Notes: a model not told the origin generated them from the letters alone. A stretch of DNA of 64,000 nucleotides from Crotophaga sulcirostris (GCA_013397455.1 VYZB01000373.1:716894-780893); one strand, 5' to 3'. Counted from the first letter of the stretch, positions 13,186 through 28,639 are shown. Made by a program: numbers and translations.

Positions 13186-16100
13186 CAGTTTTTCATGTAC
13201 TTCAGCAATCGAGACTTCTCCAACTTTTTCTCATAGTAATTTCCCAAGAGTGTTGGGATATTAAGGTAGATATTCCAAGATAACTTTTACAGAATTTGAA
13301 GGTCACAGGCCTCTGATCCATTTCAACTTAGATAAGCAAATATATATGATTGACAATGAGTCTTTTTGACTGATATGGATATGGGAGTACTCTCACAAGC
13401 TTGCAGGAATGTTGCCTCTGACAAAGGACTGGAAAACATGAGTGGAAACATGCAGTTTGATCCAGAAAAAGAAATCCTACTTACTGCTAGGGGGAGTGAG
13501 CCTGAGCTACAAGTCAATAACATCAGTCATCTTAGGCAAGGGTTCCATTCTATGGGAAAAAGACAGCATTAGCTGCAGTAGACTGACCAAATCCAAATAA
13601 GATATTTATACCAAATCCGTTATGTAAGTTAGATAAATGAGAAATTTAAATTCTTCATTTTCCTTCCACCAGATTAATGCTTAGCTCTGGTAAAAACAAG
13701 CCCATCCCTCATGTCCAGTTTCCTAACTCACAAATAATGAAATTTAATTTTGGTTTAAACCAATTTTAAGAATACATATCATATATCAATTGATTATATT
13801 TGTCTTAAAAAAATAGAGATGGCCCTATATTGAAAATTCTCCTCTGTGTGCACACAAGAGAACATATTGTAATTAATTATCAAACTTTGTCATTATCAAA
13901 TTCAAAACGTGTTTACATTTTTTTTCCTCCTTCAGTTACACTTTAGTTAATTCAAGGTATCTGCAGCTAATATCCCAAAATAAACCTGTTTTACCAAGCA
14001 ACATGGCAATTCACCAAGAAACAAAAACATCATGCAGGGAACAAGGTAAATCAGTACTTTCATTTACAATGTGCGAATCCCTCAAGCAGGAAAACCAATT
14101 ATCAGATAAAAATAGACCAGCACACAGCCAGGACAGCTACAAGCTCAGTGAGGGTTTCAATGACCACTGACCAAAAAACCTCTGAAAAACACATACCCAG
14201 TGGCAGAAGGTTATATAAAGTTAGGAAAGCATACATTTGGAAGTGGTTACCCACACTCTCTGGTAGGCAGCAGGAGGCAATAATACCGGCATGAAAAAGC
14301 ACAAATATAAGAAAATCCTTGAAACAAAGTAACATTCCCCTCATATCTCAGATACAAGAGAAGTCTTCAAAGAATGCCTAGCATTCACGGCATCCAGCAT
14401 TAAAAAGGCCTCTCCTGTGCAAAACAAAGGTGGTGTTCTGCTACATGTCTTCATACACAGAGCTGAAACTGAGATTCAAATATGCACCAACACAGAGACT
14501 CAACACCCGAAACCACATTAAAAGATTTGCCAAAGTCAGAGGATGAAGGTTTAGCTTATTAAGGGAACATCTGGAACCCTGGATCTGGAGGCGAGTCTGG
14601 ACAGAATTTTTATTTGGGAACATATATTTACAACTGGCTAATAAAAAGAAAACTATCAATGTGTTAGAAATTAAAACTCAAGGTCTGACAAAACCATATA
14701 TTCATTAAGAGACAAAAATCAGCAACATTAAATCTGTTTTGGATTCACTTTGCACTTAGACCTTGGCATTAGCATTTTTGATATTAAATTTATTCTTATT
14801 TTTGTGACAAGTTTAAACTGTAAATGGTGAAAATTAAAAAGTGGTTGTAGCATGGAATTAACATACTTGTGTAAATTACCGTGCATCTTTCTGGAGAGGT
14901 TTGGAAAGTCAATATATGCCTTAAAAATTACGGTAAATTAATAACTGATATGCAAATATGTTTAAATAATTCCAACTAGAAGTGATTTTGATCTAGTCCT
15001 TTCTTTCTCCTGCCCTCTGTAAAGTTATGCACTTGATGTTCCCCATCTACAAAAAGCTCCCAACTATTGAAATGACTCATAGAAACACATCATTTTGAAC
15101 TTCATTTTTTTTTAATTCTCTCTCTCTCCAAACAGCTGAGGCTGAGACCATGACAAGCTCTGTCTCTCTCCAGTTCATGGAAGTAAGGATTATTAATTCA
15201 GTATACAATAGTGTCAGAAACTGTTGTGAGAATGAAAACCCTAACTAAACAGGTTCTGGTTCTTCCTGAGCTAGAAATTCTGCAGATTGGAGCCGTTTGG
15301 ATTCTTACCCATTCCTACAGTTCTGTATTTTCTCCTGTGAGCCACTACGGCACTGTTCTGCTAGTTTTCTTTTCTCAGAAAAAGAGATAAGCTTTCAGAT
15401 GGGGTAACTCTCCTTGGGTATCAAATCAGGTTCAAAAACAACAGCAACTAAACCCGTTGCATGCAAGGCGGCAGTAAGACAAAGGATTTGGCATTTTACA
15501 TCTTCCCGTGGATACAATCAATCCCTGACTACCTCAGAATGCTGTGAGTCCCTAAAATATATGACCATATGGAATGACCCAAAACTAGCTTGTAATCAGT
15601 ACCCAAACTGTCATTTATATGGACGATCCTTGATATAAGGAATATATGTTCTTTCTGTTTTCTCTAGCAAGATGGAACATTGGCCCTTTGGAATCTCTGT
15701 TTATTTCACAGCTATTTTGGAATGGTTTAAGGAATAATGTTTATGCTATAATATGCTGTGAGTAGTAAGGGTCAAACCTGTTTTTTCCCCCCATCATCTT
15801 TTTTATTGAAATGCTCAGAAACAGTTTACATTCCCCTACTCAGTATTTATAACTGTCTCTTTTGCTCTGAAATACAACCACAGGCATTGCAATAAACATA
15901 CCAAGAGGTTATCCAGTTACAGCAGCTTTTCTTAAAACCCTGCACATCCTCTGCCAGTATGCAGCCATATAATCCTCATCGAAGAGCTGATTTTGGTCCT
16001 GCTTTATAGTTTTGCTGAGGAGAGGGATAGCGCTTCACCTCTAACATTATTAGACATTTATTTGTATTTTCTCATTGTAAGTCTGACTTTAACGATACTG

Positions 16101-19100
16101 CAGTTCAACAGACAGTTTTGTTGGGCATTAAAACTTACCTTTTTGCTGTGATAAAAGAAAGAATACATTGTAATTCTTGCTGCCTTTTCATAAATTCCAG
16201 TTGTCTAAAAGAAGGTTTAGAAACACGACCCAGTCGTGCACCCTGTCTTCACATGTTTGCCACTCCCCTTCCCTATAATAAATCTACTGAACCTTTTTCA
16301 AACCAGATTAGACTCTCTTCATGCATAGTGCTGACATTGTGTTACCTCTTTGTGCATTTAATTTCCATACATGGTGGTCTTTAAATTATAAGCACAACCC
16401 TTTTAAGCCTTTTCAACAACATCTCAGACATACTTGCTCTTTACAACACTGCTGAAATATTTCATACAATTAAAGTACTGCCATTCTTTTCATCCAGAAA
16501 GCCAGTGTCATACAAAAATGTCAGGGATGGAGGATTACTGTTCTCTGTGCTAAGTATTTATACTTAGACTGTTTTTCCTTCAAGCAAAGTAGGACCAAAC
16601 ACTTTCTATTTATTGTAAATAAATTTAAAAAGCAATATTTGTACCACAGCAATTCGAGAATTTTAAGAATTCTCACTCTTAGAATATATTAAAAACATAT
16701 GGATAATCCTCACTGAGTTAAGTCAAAGAAAACCGGCATCACTAACAATAAAACAGAATCTGAAAGAGCAAGCTTTGCATCGATCAGCTCCAGAGACAAT
16801 TCCGCAGCTGCCACAGCAACAAGCAGAGAAGCCAGCCAAGAGACCAGAAAAGAAGCCAAAGAGGAGGTCAAGGTTTGGGAGCCAGAACTTGGCATCCGGG
16901 TCCTACAGCTGTCAGGGACACTCATGAGAGAAGTCACTGTTGTCTACAGTTTGAGGAACAGGAAAAGGAAAAAAAAAACAAACCCCAAATCTTTACCTAC
17001 AACTATTAAGAGCCAAGTGAGTGCTGAAAGGCGATACATGCCACTGTTTATTTGAGCACAGCATTGCGATACCAAGCCTCCACTAGTATATGTATAGAAA
17101 GTGTTTTGTAGTTGTATGGAATGTTAGACTTCCAGAGACAGTCTCTTTTTGAAAAGAAATTTGAGTGAACAAGAAAAAAATAAAATTTTTTTAATTACTC
17201 TTTTTTGTGTTTAAAAATACAAATTTTTGCCTTAAAAAAACCCCATTTTTTTAAAAGGGGGTTATTCTGTCAAACTTTACTTTAAAATCCCCATTGTGTA
17301 ATTACCACCAGCAACAGCAAGAACTCCGGTACATAACCAACAGTTCTGTTGTCAAGATGCACATACTTTTTATTTAAAAAAGAAAAAAAACACAAAATCA
17401 GTACAAGGTATCTAGACATTATTGAGGAAAACACGAAGCTGCACTGTCTACATTAGGAATTCCATGCTTGCAAATGATAGACACAAAATTCAGAATGACA
17501 ACTCCACATTTTAAGACTCATTAAATAGAATCTGTAGGATCTCTAAACAAAAGAATAGAATCAGACCAACAACTCTAGTTTTGCAAAAAATAGTTTTAAC
17601 TACATATGCATGCAAAAATCCGAAGCTAGTAGCAGTTTCCAGGAAAGCTGTCTCCACAGATTCTGTGCTGACAAGCCAAACAACTGCCAAACAATGTTTA
17701 AAAACAAAAAAAAGAGGTTCTTGGGAAGTGCCAATAGAGATGCTACATTCTGCCATTAATACTCAGGTTTTGTGAACAGGAAAGAGCAGATACTTGCACT
17801 GGGATTCTCATTGGCACTGTGAATGAGGCACATTCTGTACTAACCCAAGGAAATATCTTGCTTTTTACAGTGTGGACTGTAGAAATGAAGAAATGGTCAG
17901 CTCTGATGAAAAGCAAAAGAAATGTACAAAGATAATGCAATTGATGTAAAAAAATGCATGAATTTGCCAAAGAGGTGCTGTAAGCACAACTCAAACAGTA
18001 AAACTCTTTAAAAACATAATTTGATGAGATATTTTCATGTATTTTCTCCAATCTTTTCTTACTCCTAATCAGCCTCTATGCCCAGTTGTAGATGGAGATA
18101 CAAGCTCTCATTTCATTTTCTGAGTTTGGAAGAACTGGGAATATCAGATTTCTAGATCATAATATTCTTAACTTTGTAGTCTGAGATCCATGCCTTCAAT
18201 GTCACACTTCCATATGTGGTTCCTTCCTCTGTTTTTCTTGGACCGTGTGAAGCATCAGAAAGCTGTTTCAAAGCAATCTTCTGCAGCACACTTCCCACTG
18301 TTATACAAAGAAGCCCTCTAGTGGTAAAATAATCGTGAGTCCTACCATGGTCAAGAGTTCTATGCACCTCTTCTCCAGAATAAAAATCTTACTCTCATAA
18401 TATCTCCTAACTAAAGTTTTGCTGCTAATGGCCTGTCTGAAACCTCTTTTGAAAGCTATTCATGGAAGATGACAAACTTACCTTATCTTATGCAAGAGTG
18501 TGTGGCTTGGTTATTAAATCCAGGAATAAAAACATAAAAATCAACAAAGAACAGAACAGTCAACAAAGGTACAAAATTGATTTAGTAAAATGTCACAGAA
18601 ATTCTTCAGATCTTAGGATTTTGTTTAAAAGTGTACTAACACATAGACAATAAACTCCATGACACACCAGCACTTAATCAACCCCTTTGATTACCAGAAT
18701 CACAAGTGAATGTGTTCTTTCCATGCTAAGCCTCTGCATTTCCTTTCCCTTCCTTAAGTATTTTTATTCTTTGCTCCAAAATACTCATCAGGGAACTGAA
18801 AACAGAAACACCAGCGACTCTGACCTATGTTTGTGGCAGTGATTTGCATTATGATTGGTAAAATGTTGCCAATGCATCAGATATTTTATCTTAAATAGCA
18901 ACTCAGCTTCAAACACTGCCAAGACTTTAACACTGGTAAATATTCCCAAATATTATCTTACTATTTCTAAACAGAACACTAGCACACTATCTAGTTTTAA
19001 AATAAAATAGCTATACTTTAGATTAGCAAGTATGGGTAAAGAACTCCCACCCACATACTTGTCCTCTTCCTTTCAACATAGTAATCCAGCAAATTGTTAT

Positions 19101-22100
19101 TACATGAACAATGGCTCAAAGGGACTGTACACACTAAAAGAAAGTGGTTTCGTAGTTCAGTCATTCTGAATTGGTATATATTTGCACATATTCAGCAGTT
19201 CTAATGAAACAGCATTAGCTGGTGTTTGGCCAGATCAGAGCTTTCACTATATTTTTAATGACTCAAGAACTCACTGACAGTACCTTGGTGTGTTTATAAT
19301 CTCAGATGCTGTTATAATGAAGGAGATTATGCTGAGAGAGCTCCCTCATCACCTTCCACAAAACCCTGCTTACTTTCACCTCAGACTTACTTTCTGTTCT
19401 GAGTACAGGTGAGCTTAGGAAACTGTGACACATCATCAGCTCAAAGAACAGACCCCTATCTTTTCTCACCAGGATAAACCTGCACCCTACCAAGCAGAAT
19501 TTAAAATGAAGACTTCTTCAGAAATGCAAGTGCCAACAAAGCTCTATCAACACAAAACACAACAACATTTTGGCCTAAGAGAACCCTTTTTTGTGTGATT
19601 TTTGCCTATTTTGCATATATTTTAACATAGACATGCCCATGCCTTGATATAACACTAATTGCTTATAATTCAGAGAAGAGCAGCGGAAAATGAAGAATAC
19701 ATTTTATTATGATGTACTTGATAGCTAGAAACCAATTTCTAAAAAATCTGTATATTTCTGACATTCCTTGCAAAACCATTCACAAATGAAACCATAGTGC
19801 AGAAATGCATGTAACCTCAAATGTGGGTTGGGAAGTAACAATGAAAGTATAATAAATGTAAGTACTCTGACAAGACTGATAGTAGCTGTGTCACTCTCAC
19901 AACACACTAAATCAAAATACTTCATAGGGAAGCACACAAATGACTGGAAAAGAAAATCCCTCCAACAGTAATTGCTAGCAACTGCCAAGCTGGAAGGACT
20001 ATCCTGTGGGGGGTTGCAAATATCCGTACTGGATCACATCCTATTTCAATAGTTTCATTAACAATTTTGGTGACTGAACAGGAAAATCTGCTTAAGAACT
20101 GCACATATGGCATAAAGCAAGGAAAAAATCCAAGTGCTCTGAAGAGCAGGATTAGAACTCAGCAATCCTGAAAAATTGAAGAATTAGTCCTAATGAACAA
20201 AAGGAGATTCACAAACAGCTATACATTGAAACATGTCTAGCACCAATTCAGAAAAAATGTTTCAGTACAAGATCATGGCAGAAAAGACAAAAAAATATTT
20301 GGCATGCTAAAAAGAGCATCACTTACAGCACAGGATGTACTTGAGCTTCTCTACACTGAGAATTGGTAAAGCTTATGCACTTGCACCTCATTTCTGGTAT
20401 CATAATATTTTTTTAAAAAAGACAACCCAGGTAAAACCAAAAACAACTATTTTGAAATAAAACTACCTGTGAGTAGAGCTGAAAGATTTTTTGAGTTCAA
20501 GCAGCTTGGAAAACAGAAGACAAGGACATCATAGCAGTCTGAAGGCCTCATACAGGAAGCAGTGACCAATTATTTGTCCATACTACAAGTAGCAGTCAGC
20601 TTAACTTGTACGTGGGAGATTTTCGTTAAAAGTTTTCTAACTAGAAGAACAGAAAGTTCATGTATAGGTTACTTTGGAAAACTATAAATCCCCATACCAG
20701 GAATCTCACACCTCCTAGGGCTGGTCAAGATACAAGTGATCCTGGTTCACAGCAGTGAAAGAATAGTTAGATAAGCTAAGCATACGGGCAGGGTCTACAA
20801 ACCACTCTCAGTCTTCATTCCCGCATCAGCCAAACTGCAGCTCCTCCACTTTCAAACAGCCACCTATGTTTTCTCCTGATGAAAAACAGACTAGACAGGA
20901 GCAGAGGGAGAACGACGCACACTTGAGACCTATCCTGACAAAGTCAAGCTTTGCCCGAGGTAGGCACCCAAGTACCAGGCAGCCCTCTCAGGCTCTCCAC
21001 AGTTTCAACACTGATCTTCCTGATGTAGCTATACAGTTTATAGCTACAGATGGTGGCATGCACAAAGAATCTGACAGAAATTATCTTTAAGTCTTGACAT
21101 TTTGCCAAAACAATCTAAGCTATCAGCGTATGCTATAAATTGTATACACATGCATAAGAACATGTTTGCAGCAGCAGAAACACATCATTATTATTGTACC
21201 AAGACAAAATCTCTAGACAATGCACTAATGGAAAATGACAAGAAATAAGGCTTCTTTTGTTTGAAATAAGAGTCAAAGTTGTAATTCTCAAACTTTAAAA
21301 AGAAGCCACAATACAACTTTTTATATATTAGCCACAATTGCTTTGTGGGATCAAAACAAGCATCTGTCTCTTTTATGGCTTGTTAAGATTATGTTCTTAT
21401 CGCTTGTTATATCTCTGCAGCTCAGATGTCTTCAGAGGGAAGCTGAGCAAAGCAAGATACAGCTGCAATTATTAATACAATGTGGCATTGCAAAGGAAGC
21501 TGGAGTCCCTCCCCCTTTTTGTTCAGTGTTTCCATTAGAAAGGCAATTCTTGCATATAGCTTCCCTAGATAAAATTTGAGAAATACAACATACAGCTGTA
21601 TGTACTCTTACGCTTCAGCTCCAGAAGACATTTTCCAACATACAACTTTCAATCCATTGCTATACAAATTTACAAATTATTCCATATTTAAAATATAATT
21701 ACATATCTCAGAGTTTAATCTACTTTGAGGGGGGCAGGGAGAGAAAGCTGCCATTATTGTTACTCACTCCACCCTCAGAAACAGTTAGGAAGGAGGGGAG
21801 GAAACACAGAACACAGACTAAGAACTCAGCAGATTTTGAACCTCGTATTAAAGATTTATATCAGAATAAAATTATTAGAATACTGTAACAGAGCATCTGT
21901 ACGGGAGGTGCACCCCTAACATTTCTTCTTTAGTAAATGTTATTGATAACTTCTCTGGGCAGCTAAGGCCTTAGTGTGACCACCACAGCCTGGAAAAGCC
22001 CAAACAACTTGAAAGATTCATAAAACAAAATGGCAGAAGGCTCCACCTACACTCAGCAAATTCAGAACTTCCAATTTCAATCACACCAATATACAGACTG

Positions 22101-22629
22101 CAGTTGTCAAGGAACTGCAGTCTCAATACTACCTAGGAAATAAGCAGTTACATTTTGTGCTGCATGTGACTTTCAAGATAGGCACCAAAACGTCCAAACC
22201 AGAAGTCGTAAAAAGGCAGATTGACTCATTCCTTCCAACATATCCAAAGTTTGTTATCTGGCCATTACAGGACCATCCAAGTTCAGGGAAGACCAATTTA
22301 TCAACCCATTCACGTAATAATGGTGCCAGTGTCATTTTTCAACCTGCTGTGCCCACAGGGAGGAATATGGCCACATCCCATTCTCACTACCAGCTGTGCT
22401 TCTGACTCTCAAAAGGACAGTTTGCAATCAGGATTTAGGAATAATTTTATAGTGTCCTGCAATTACAGGGAATGAAACTGAAACAGGAGCACTTACAGGA
22501 ACACTCTACGCTCTGGGTTGTGGACTCCGTATTCTTGTGTAAGGAATTATTCCTCAAATCTTCCCTATATACACATTTTATGCTTCTAAAAAAATGTAAT
22601 ACACTTTCCCCAGAATTACTTCGTTATAC
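13186..22629. other. Intron 11 sequence with one stop-poor patch
   Basis: AT-rich non-coding sequence. At 16717-17062 the plus strand is open for about 115 codons and the minus strand for 75, around a GC-richer core at 16765-16930. No homologue was recognised. Confidence 0.6.
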
Positions 22630-23517
22630 TGGCATGAAATGATACCAAGCTGGGAGGAAGTGTCAATCTGTTAGAGGGTAGGAGGGCCCTACAGAGGGAC
22701 CTGGACAGACTGGAGAGATGGGCTGTTTCCAATAGGATGAAGTTTAGTAAGTCCAAATGCCAGGTTCTACACTTTGGACACAATATCTCCATGCAAAGCT
22801 ATAGACTGCGGACAGAGTGGCTGGAGAGTAGTCAGGCAGAAAGGGACTTGGGAGTACTGGGAGATAGGAAACTCAATATGAGACAGCAGTGTGCCCAAGT
22901 GGCCAAGAGGGCAATGGTATCCCAGCCTGCATCAGAAATAGTGTAGCCAGCAGGACCAGAGAAGTTGTTATCCCCTTATACTTGGCACTGGTTAGGCCGC
23001 ACCTTGAGTACTGTGTGCAGTTCTGGGCCCCTCAGTTTGGGAAAGATGTCAAGATACTGGAGTGTGTCCAGAGGAGGGCAACAAAGATGGTGAAGGGGCC
23101 AGAGCACAAGCCCTATGAAGGGCGACTGAGGGAGCTGGGGCTGTTAAGCCTGGAGAAGAGGAGGCTCAGGGGTGACCTTATTGCTCTCTACAGCTACATA
23201 AAAGGAGGTTGTAGCAAGGCAGGGGTTGGTCTCTTCTCTCAGGTGACCAGTGACAGAACAAGAGGACATGGTTTCAAGCTTCATCAGGGGAGGTTTAGGT
23301 TTGATATTAGGAAAAAATTCTTCAGAGTGATTGGCCATTGGAACGCACTGCCCAGGGAGGTGGTGGAGTCGCTGTCCCTGGAGGTGTTTAAGAGGAGATT
23401 GGATGAGGCACTTAGTTGCCATGGTTTAGAGGATGAGTTGGTGTTAGTGTTGGGTTATAAGGTTGGACTCGATGATCTCAAAGGTCCTTTCCAACCTTGT
23501 AATACCATGATACTGTG
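22630..23517 (+). repeat. CR1 LINE 3' end with open ORF2 C-terminal region
   Basis: An 890-bp CR1 piece. 22889-23518 is open for 209 codons with CR1 ORF2 C-terminal motifs: [55 protein letters not shown] and [10 protein letters not shown]. The part upstream is in another frame (22737-22946), so at least one frameshift is present. It ends TACCATGATACTGTGA, a mutated tail. It lies in ANO10 intron 11, antisense. Confidence 0.92.
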
Positions 23518-26500
23518 AAAACCACTGGAAGGATGTTCCACTAATATTCATCACGTTTCTCCTGCTTTCCCCTGTAACTACACAGGAAACAAAGCAGGAC
23601 TACCAAATGCAATCAATGTTAGAATAAACTGATACTTCCATTTTTTCCAACATACTATTCTTCAAGGGGCATTAATAATTTATCTGTTACAAGCTACTAC
23701 TGGTATAGCCATTGTTTTTAAAAAAAATTGAAGCCATTTAGAAGCTAGGAGAATTAAAACATAATTGAATTCATGAACTATTTGCGAAGATGTAAGAGTT
23801 CAAATTTAAACATTTCACTTAATAAATTTTTATTCCCATTTCACCAGATTTAAAAACAAGTTTCAATCCAAATTTGCAACGGTTATGAACTTAAAAAAAA
23901 AACCAAACCTGAGATGCAGATAAACTCAAGTATCATAAACTCTATATTTCAGGTTTAATAAAGATACCTTATATTTGATATTGGTTTATCTGTAATCCCT
24001 ATACCATGCACGTATACACACACACACTGTCATACACACACTTAATGTTTATCTTATGACAAATCCTCTGACTAAAACTAACTTTGATCAAACATATTAT
24101 GATTCATGAATCCCCAGCAGCTTCTAACTGTATCTCCTTTGTATTATTCATTGTAGAGATTTGGCCGATTACGGGTATGTGTTAGAAATCTCCCATGACT
24201 TCTAAAGGACTGTTCAAGGTAGTAGAACAGAAAGCAGCAGAATACCAGGCAGCTTCCACACTGCCACAGTTAACGAAAAATCCCTTTGAAAAGTACACAT
24301 CACTCTACTAACTTCTTCCGATAAGAAGAGTGAAAATCTGGATTGACACTTCCTTCAGTATGAGACAAAAATTCAGTGCAAAAATGAAGTAATTGAGCCC
24401 CACTCCTTTTGACATTTACTTTACCGCATGACTCATGACCATCTTCAGTCTGCGTTTAATAAAATATTTTCACAGATACTATTAAAAAAAAAAGTAATTC
24501 TATACTACAGCCTTTCAGTCCAGTACTGTATTTTCTTGCATAATTTGAGTTCTAAAATCAGTTTTCAGTTAAGTGTGCCAGGTGGCTCTAAGCACTTAAA
24601 AACCAAGCAAAGAGGCAAACAAAAAAACCCAAGGGAACCTTTTTTATAAACCCAAATTTTGAAAAGCAAATGATGGTTTGGAACTTTTTCTAAAGATATT
24701 CAGGAGGGGAAAAACTACAGCAATAGATTTCACTCGTTTTTAAATAAGAGACTGTAGAACTCACGCTACAAGTTTCCAATAAATGACTAATTACTTCTAC
24801 AATACTGAGTAGGTGCGTAACAAAGTCATCAACATGAATACAAAAGTCTATCCAGAAGGTTTAACACTCCAAACCAGAGTGTTAGAAGTTATTGCAAAGA
24901 AAATTTAATAAAAGAAAAGCAAATTCTTCTGCAATTTTATAACTGGAAAGCATACTACATCATTAAGACTCTCTCTGAAGAGAGGTGTTTATATATCTAA
25001 TCGACAATACAGAGGCTACAACACATGTATGACTGGTTTTCTCTTGCTATTTGGAGACACTTTTACTTATCTACTGTTCTCCACCTCTCTTCCAACTGCT
25101 GCTGCAAACCCCACATTTTCTACTTTTGGATTCCCTTACCTGTTCAAAGCCACTCATTTTCTCTGTCAGTTGTCTGAGGATAAAAATGACAATTGGATTT
25201 AACTTCTAATGCTACACACAGTTTAAAAACCAAACCAAACAAACCAAAACATACCAGGTTAAACAAAGAAGTTACATAAAACTTCGGAGATGGGAAGAAC
25301 ATAGGCCCTGAGAAGGAAAGCTTCTAGTAAGAATGGTACAAAGAAACACTACTGCAAACTGCATCACAGGCGTACGGAAATATGGTATCTGAATCCTATA
25401 ACTCTACCTATTCTCTAGGAAATGCCATTATTCAGGGTTGTTCTGGTAGCTATGGATATCACATTTTCAGAAGACTATTTAAATATTTAACTGAATAAAC
25501 TAACACATTATCTACAAAATAAAACAACTCAGTTCCATGAAATGCTAAGCCAACCTTGGAATGGTTGTGAAGAAAAGTAGCTTTGAATGTTCATACTCTA
25601 CCTCGTCATTAAACGATTACTCATCTTAATCAAGTGGAAGGTAAACAATGAATATTAGCAGGTATTAACTTGGCTTTTGTCTGGCCATTCAGCTTCCAAC
25701 TGCCAGCAAGGAAGCTGTATATCTTGATCAGGCTTGAGCTGGAAATATCATATTTATGCATTAAACGAAACTTCTCTGTGGGAAATATTAGGCTAAGTGC
25801 GCTTTTAAGAGATCTGAAAGTTATAAATTCTTATAAAATTCTATAAACTAGCTTGTAATTGTCTCCAAAGCTCTGTTCTCTATTCAACTTCCCTTTTGAA
25901 GTTTTGTCATTTTGGCAGCCTTGCATAATCCCAGAAGGAACAGAAAACTTATTCCTACTCAGTCTTCTCCTCCTGTTTTTCCAGGTTGACACATCTGAAG
26001 CACTTATAAGCATAATTAAGGAACATGCACTCTTCCAGAAAGAATTCCTAAGGTACCTCCCACACACAACCTTCCTAGTATACACATGGTTTAAAAAGAC
26101 AGTAGTATCTACCAGATAATGTTAAATTCATGAGGAATGGCACAATCCATCTCTGCTTCTTACTGAAGGGACTTCAACATGAGTTAAAGCATTGCTGCGA
26201 TCCTTCTTGCATTAGATCCTGGGAATTATTTTTGAGGAAGTATGACCACATAGTTGGCTATACTAATCTGCTCTTCCCTTAGCTTCTGCCACAGTAAGGA
26301 TTCTGGCCAAGAGAGACCCATGATTGGACTTCGCTCACACGCTATAAGTTCAATTTGATCACAAGAATCTGTTTAAAAAAATAAAATAATAAAGCTGTAT
26401 TTCATACACCAAGTCCAACCGTTACAGCCAAGACATATTTATTTAAAAATAAAATCACATTCACCCTAAACTGAGGAGTGAAAATTCCTGTTAAAATACA

Positions 26501-28639
26501 ATGCTCCAGTTGGGGTAGACAAAGCAGTAAAATATATCAACACATATCAGTTATCAGGGTTGAAAAACCTGATGCAATACCGTGGTTTCTTGCTGTCCTA
26601 CACATTACTACACATACCCAAATATTTAACACATTTCAGTGTTTGTACATGGTCTGAACAGTGAGATTCATTCATTGTGTGATTACTTCTCAACTTCCAA
26701 AATAGCAAATTGAGAATCTGAATCATGGCTTGAAGAAGAACAGAAAAATAGAAGGAGCAAATTAAAATAACTAACAAATAGAGAAATACACAAATATTTT
26801 TAATGTTTTAAATTCTAATACTTTCAAAAAGCCACTGGACTATTTAAGACAGAAGTTAATATGCAATTTCATTTTCATAATAAAGCAAGCTATGGAATAC
26901 AACCAGCAACTAATAACCTACTTAGATCTCTGAATTTTTAAATGTTTGTTTTTATTCTGACAAGCTCTTGCCATTAATCTTTACTATTCAAAGTGACCAA
27001 AAATCAACACTAAATTAGAATGAATATCTCAACAGAACCAGTAGATGGCAATAAAAAGATCTGTGATAAAACTTGATTTTGGAAATAAACACAGTCTGTA
27101 TTATTGTACAACTAGCAAAACTGAAATTTTTTTGTACCTCATCGATATGGTCCCAGGAGTCTCGTTTGGCAGCAAGCGATTTATAAAATTTTATACAGAC
27201 AAATTCATAAATCCTCTCCTAATATAATGATTAAAACTCTCACTGAGGTGAGGAAACAGAAAAGCTGAGAACACTCTGTTCCCCTATTACTCAGAAGAAT
27301 AACTTACCCAAGGCTATCTGTATTCAAATTAAACCTACAATTTCAAGAATCTTTTGCAAAGCAGTGTGTATAAAACGCAAACAAAAAAATAAAGAATTAC
27401 TAAACGGTGTTAAGTCTTTATGTTACAGTAACCTTTAGAAATTTCTACTAGGTGTTACACCAACACTATTGAGCATCTTCTGATAATATTTGCCAGGGTT
27501 TCCAGATGGAAATTAAAATTTCAAACAATTTTTATAGCTCACAATTGTAAATCTAGGAATAAACTGAATTGCAGTGGCTTTCCTGTCTAGCATAAAGTAT
27601 AAAAATCGAATTACTATTTTGAACAATATTAAAAATGAAAACATTCAAGTCAGACTTTTAAAGGAGGACTTATAGATGTCATTTGTTATGCATATGTATA
27701 CATATTACATATATTTTCACAGCTGAGGTACAGTTATCCTGGAATTAAAACAATGTTTATTGAAATCACCAGTGGCTTGAATTAAGCTTTTTTTTTTACA
27801 TTCAGAATTAGTAATGCTGCAGAATTATTTATATATGTGTACATCAAGGAACCATATAATTACACAATTTATATAAAGTGCATTTTTCCATTTACATTTC
27901 CGCATTTTCTTATTTTCATCACAAGTGCAAGCACAGACGGGTCTTGGCAAGAAAATGATGGGTCTTGTTTTACTAAAATAAAGTACCTGATGTATAAGGT
28001 TGCTAAATGTTTGCTCAAAAAAGACATTGAAAAGCTGTCAGTAAGGTTTGTACCTTACCATGAAACATTTCAGATTAAGAGTCCTATGTATAACTTTCTA
28101 TTTAATACTTTTTCTTTATTGCTAAATAATCATTTTTGTTCCTATATATTTAACAGCTTTAAGTCAAATCAAACTATTAGACAGAAATTTAAACGGCACA
28201 TCAAATACTTACCAGTAAATACTACTCCTTAGATTGATACCTGAAAACTACTCAGGTTACACATGAGGGAGCAGCATTCTAACCAAAATGTAGAAAAAAA
28301 ATACCTTCATGTAGCATATATGCATGCATATAAGTATGCATAGCAGTACAGAAAAAACATGCTGCCACAGAAAAGAATCAGGACATGGAAAGACAAATAC
28401 CTGCAGAGTGTTGCCAAAAAAAATTCAGCAGTAAGAAAGTTAAAAATTGTACAACTGTTCGTAAAAATTATTGCAATGGTTTTCTCTGATTAAAGCACAT
28501 AGATTGAGGACAATGAAATAATACACAGCGCAACTGGCAAAAAGATGTAAGAAGACAGGCACACACGGAAAGCACTCCTCATTCCTTTAAAAGTGGCACT
28601 GGTAGCTTGGAAAACACAAACATTGAAAACCAGGAGGGG
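23518..28639. other. Intron 11 sequence, no feature seen
   Basis: AT-rich. The 131-codon frame at 27837-28232 is low-complexity in composition (Phe, Ile, Lys, Asn) and looks like a chance frame. Confidence 0.6.
24009..24043 (+). repeat. Short CA-rich microsatellite
   Basis: TACACACACACACTG followed by CATACACACAC. It is short and interrupted. Confidence 0.6.

Noticed and set aside
17236..17262. Short CCCC/GGGG hairpin around a T/A run
   Set aside because: Too short and of low complexity; expected by chance in poly-A/T-rich intron.
27837..28232. 131-codon ORF in intron 11
   Set aside because: AT-rich codons, no conserved motif and no splice or promoter context; a chance frame.
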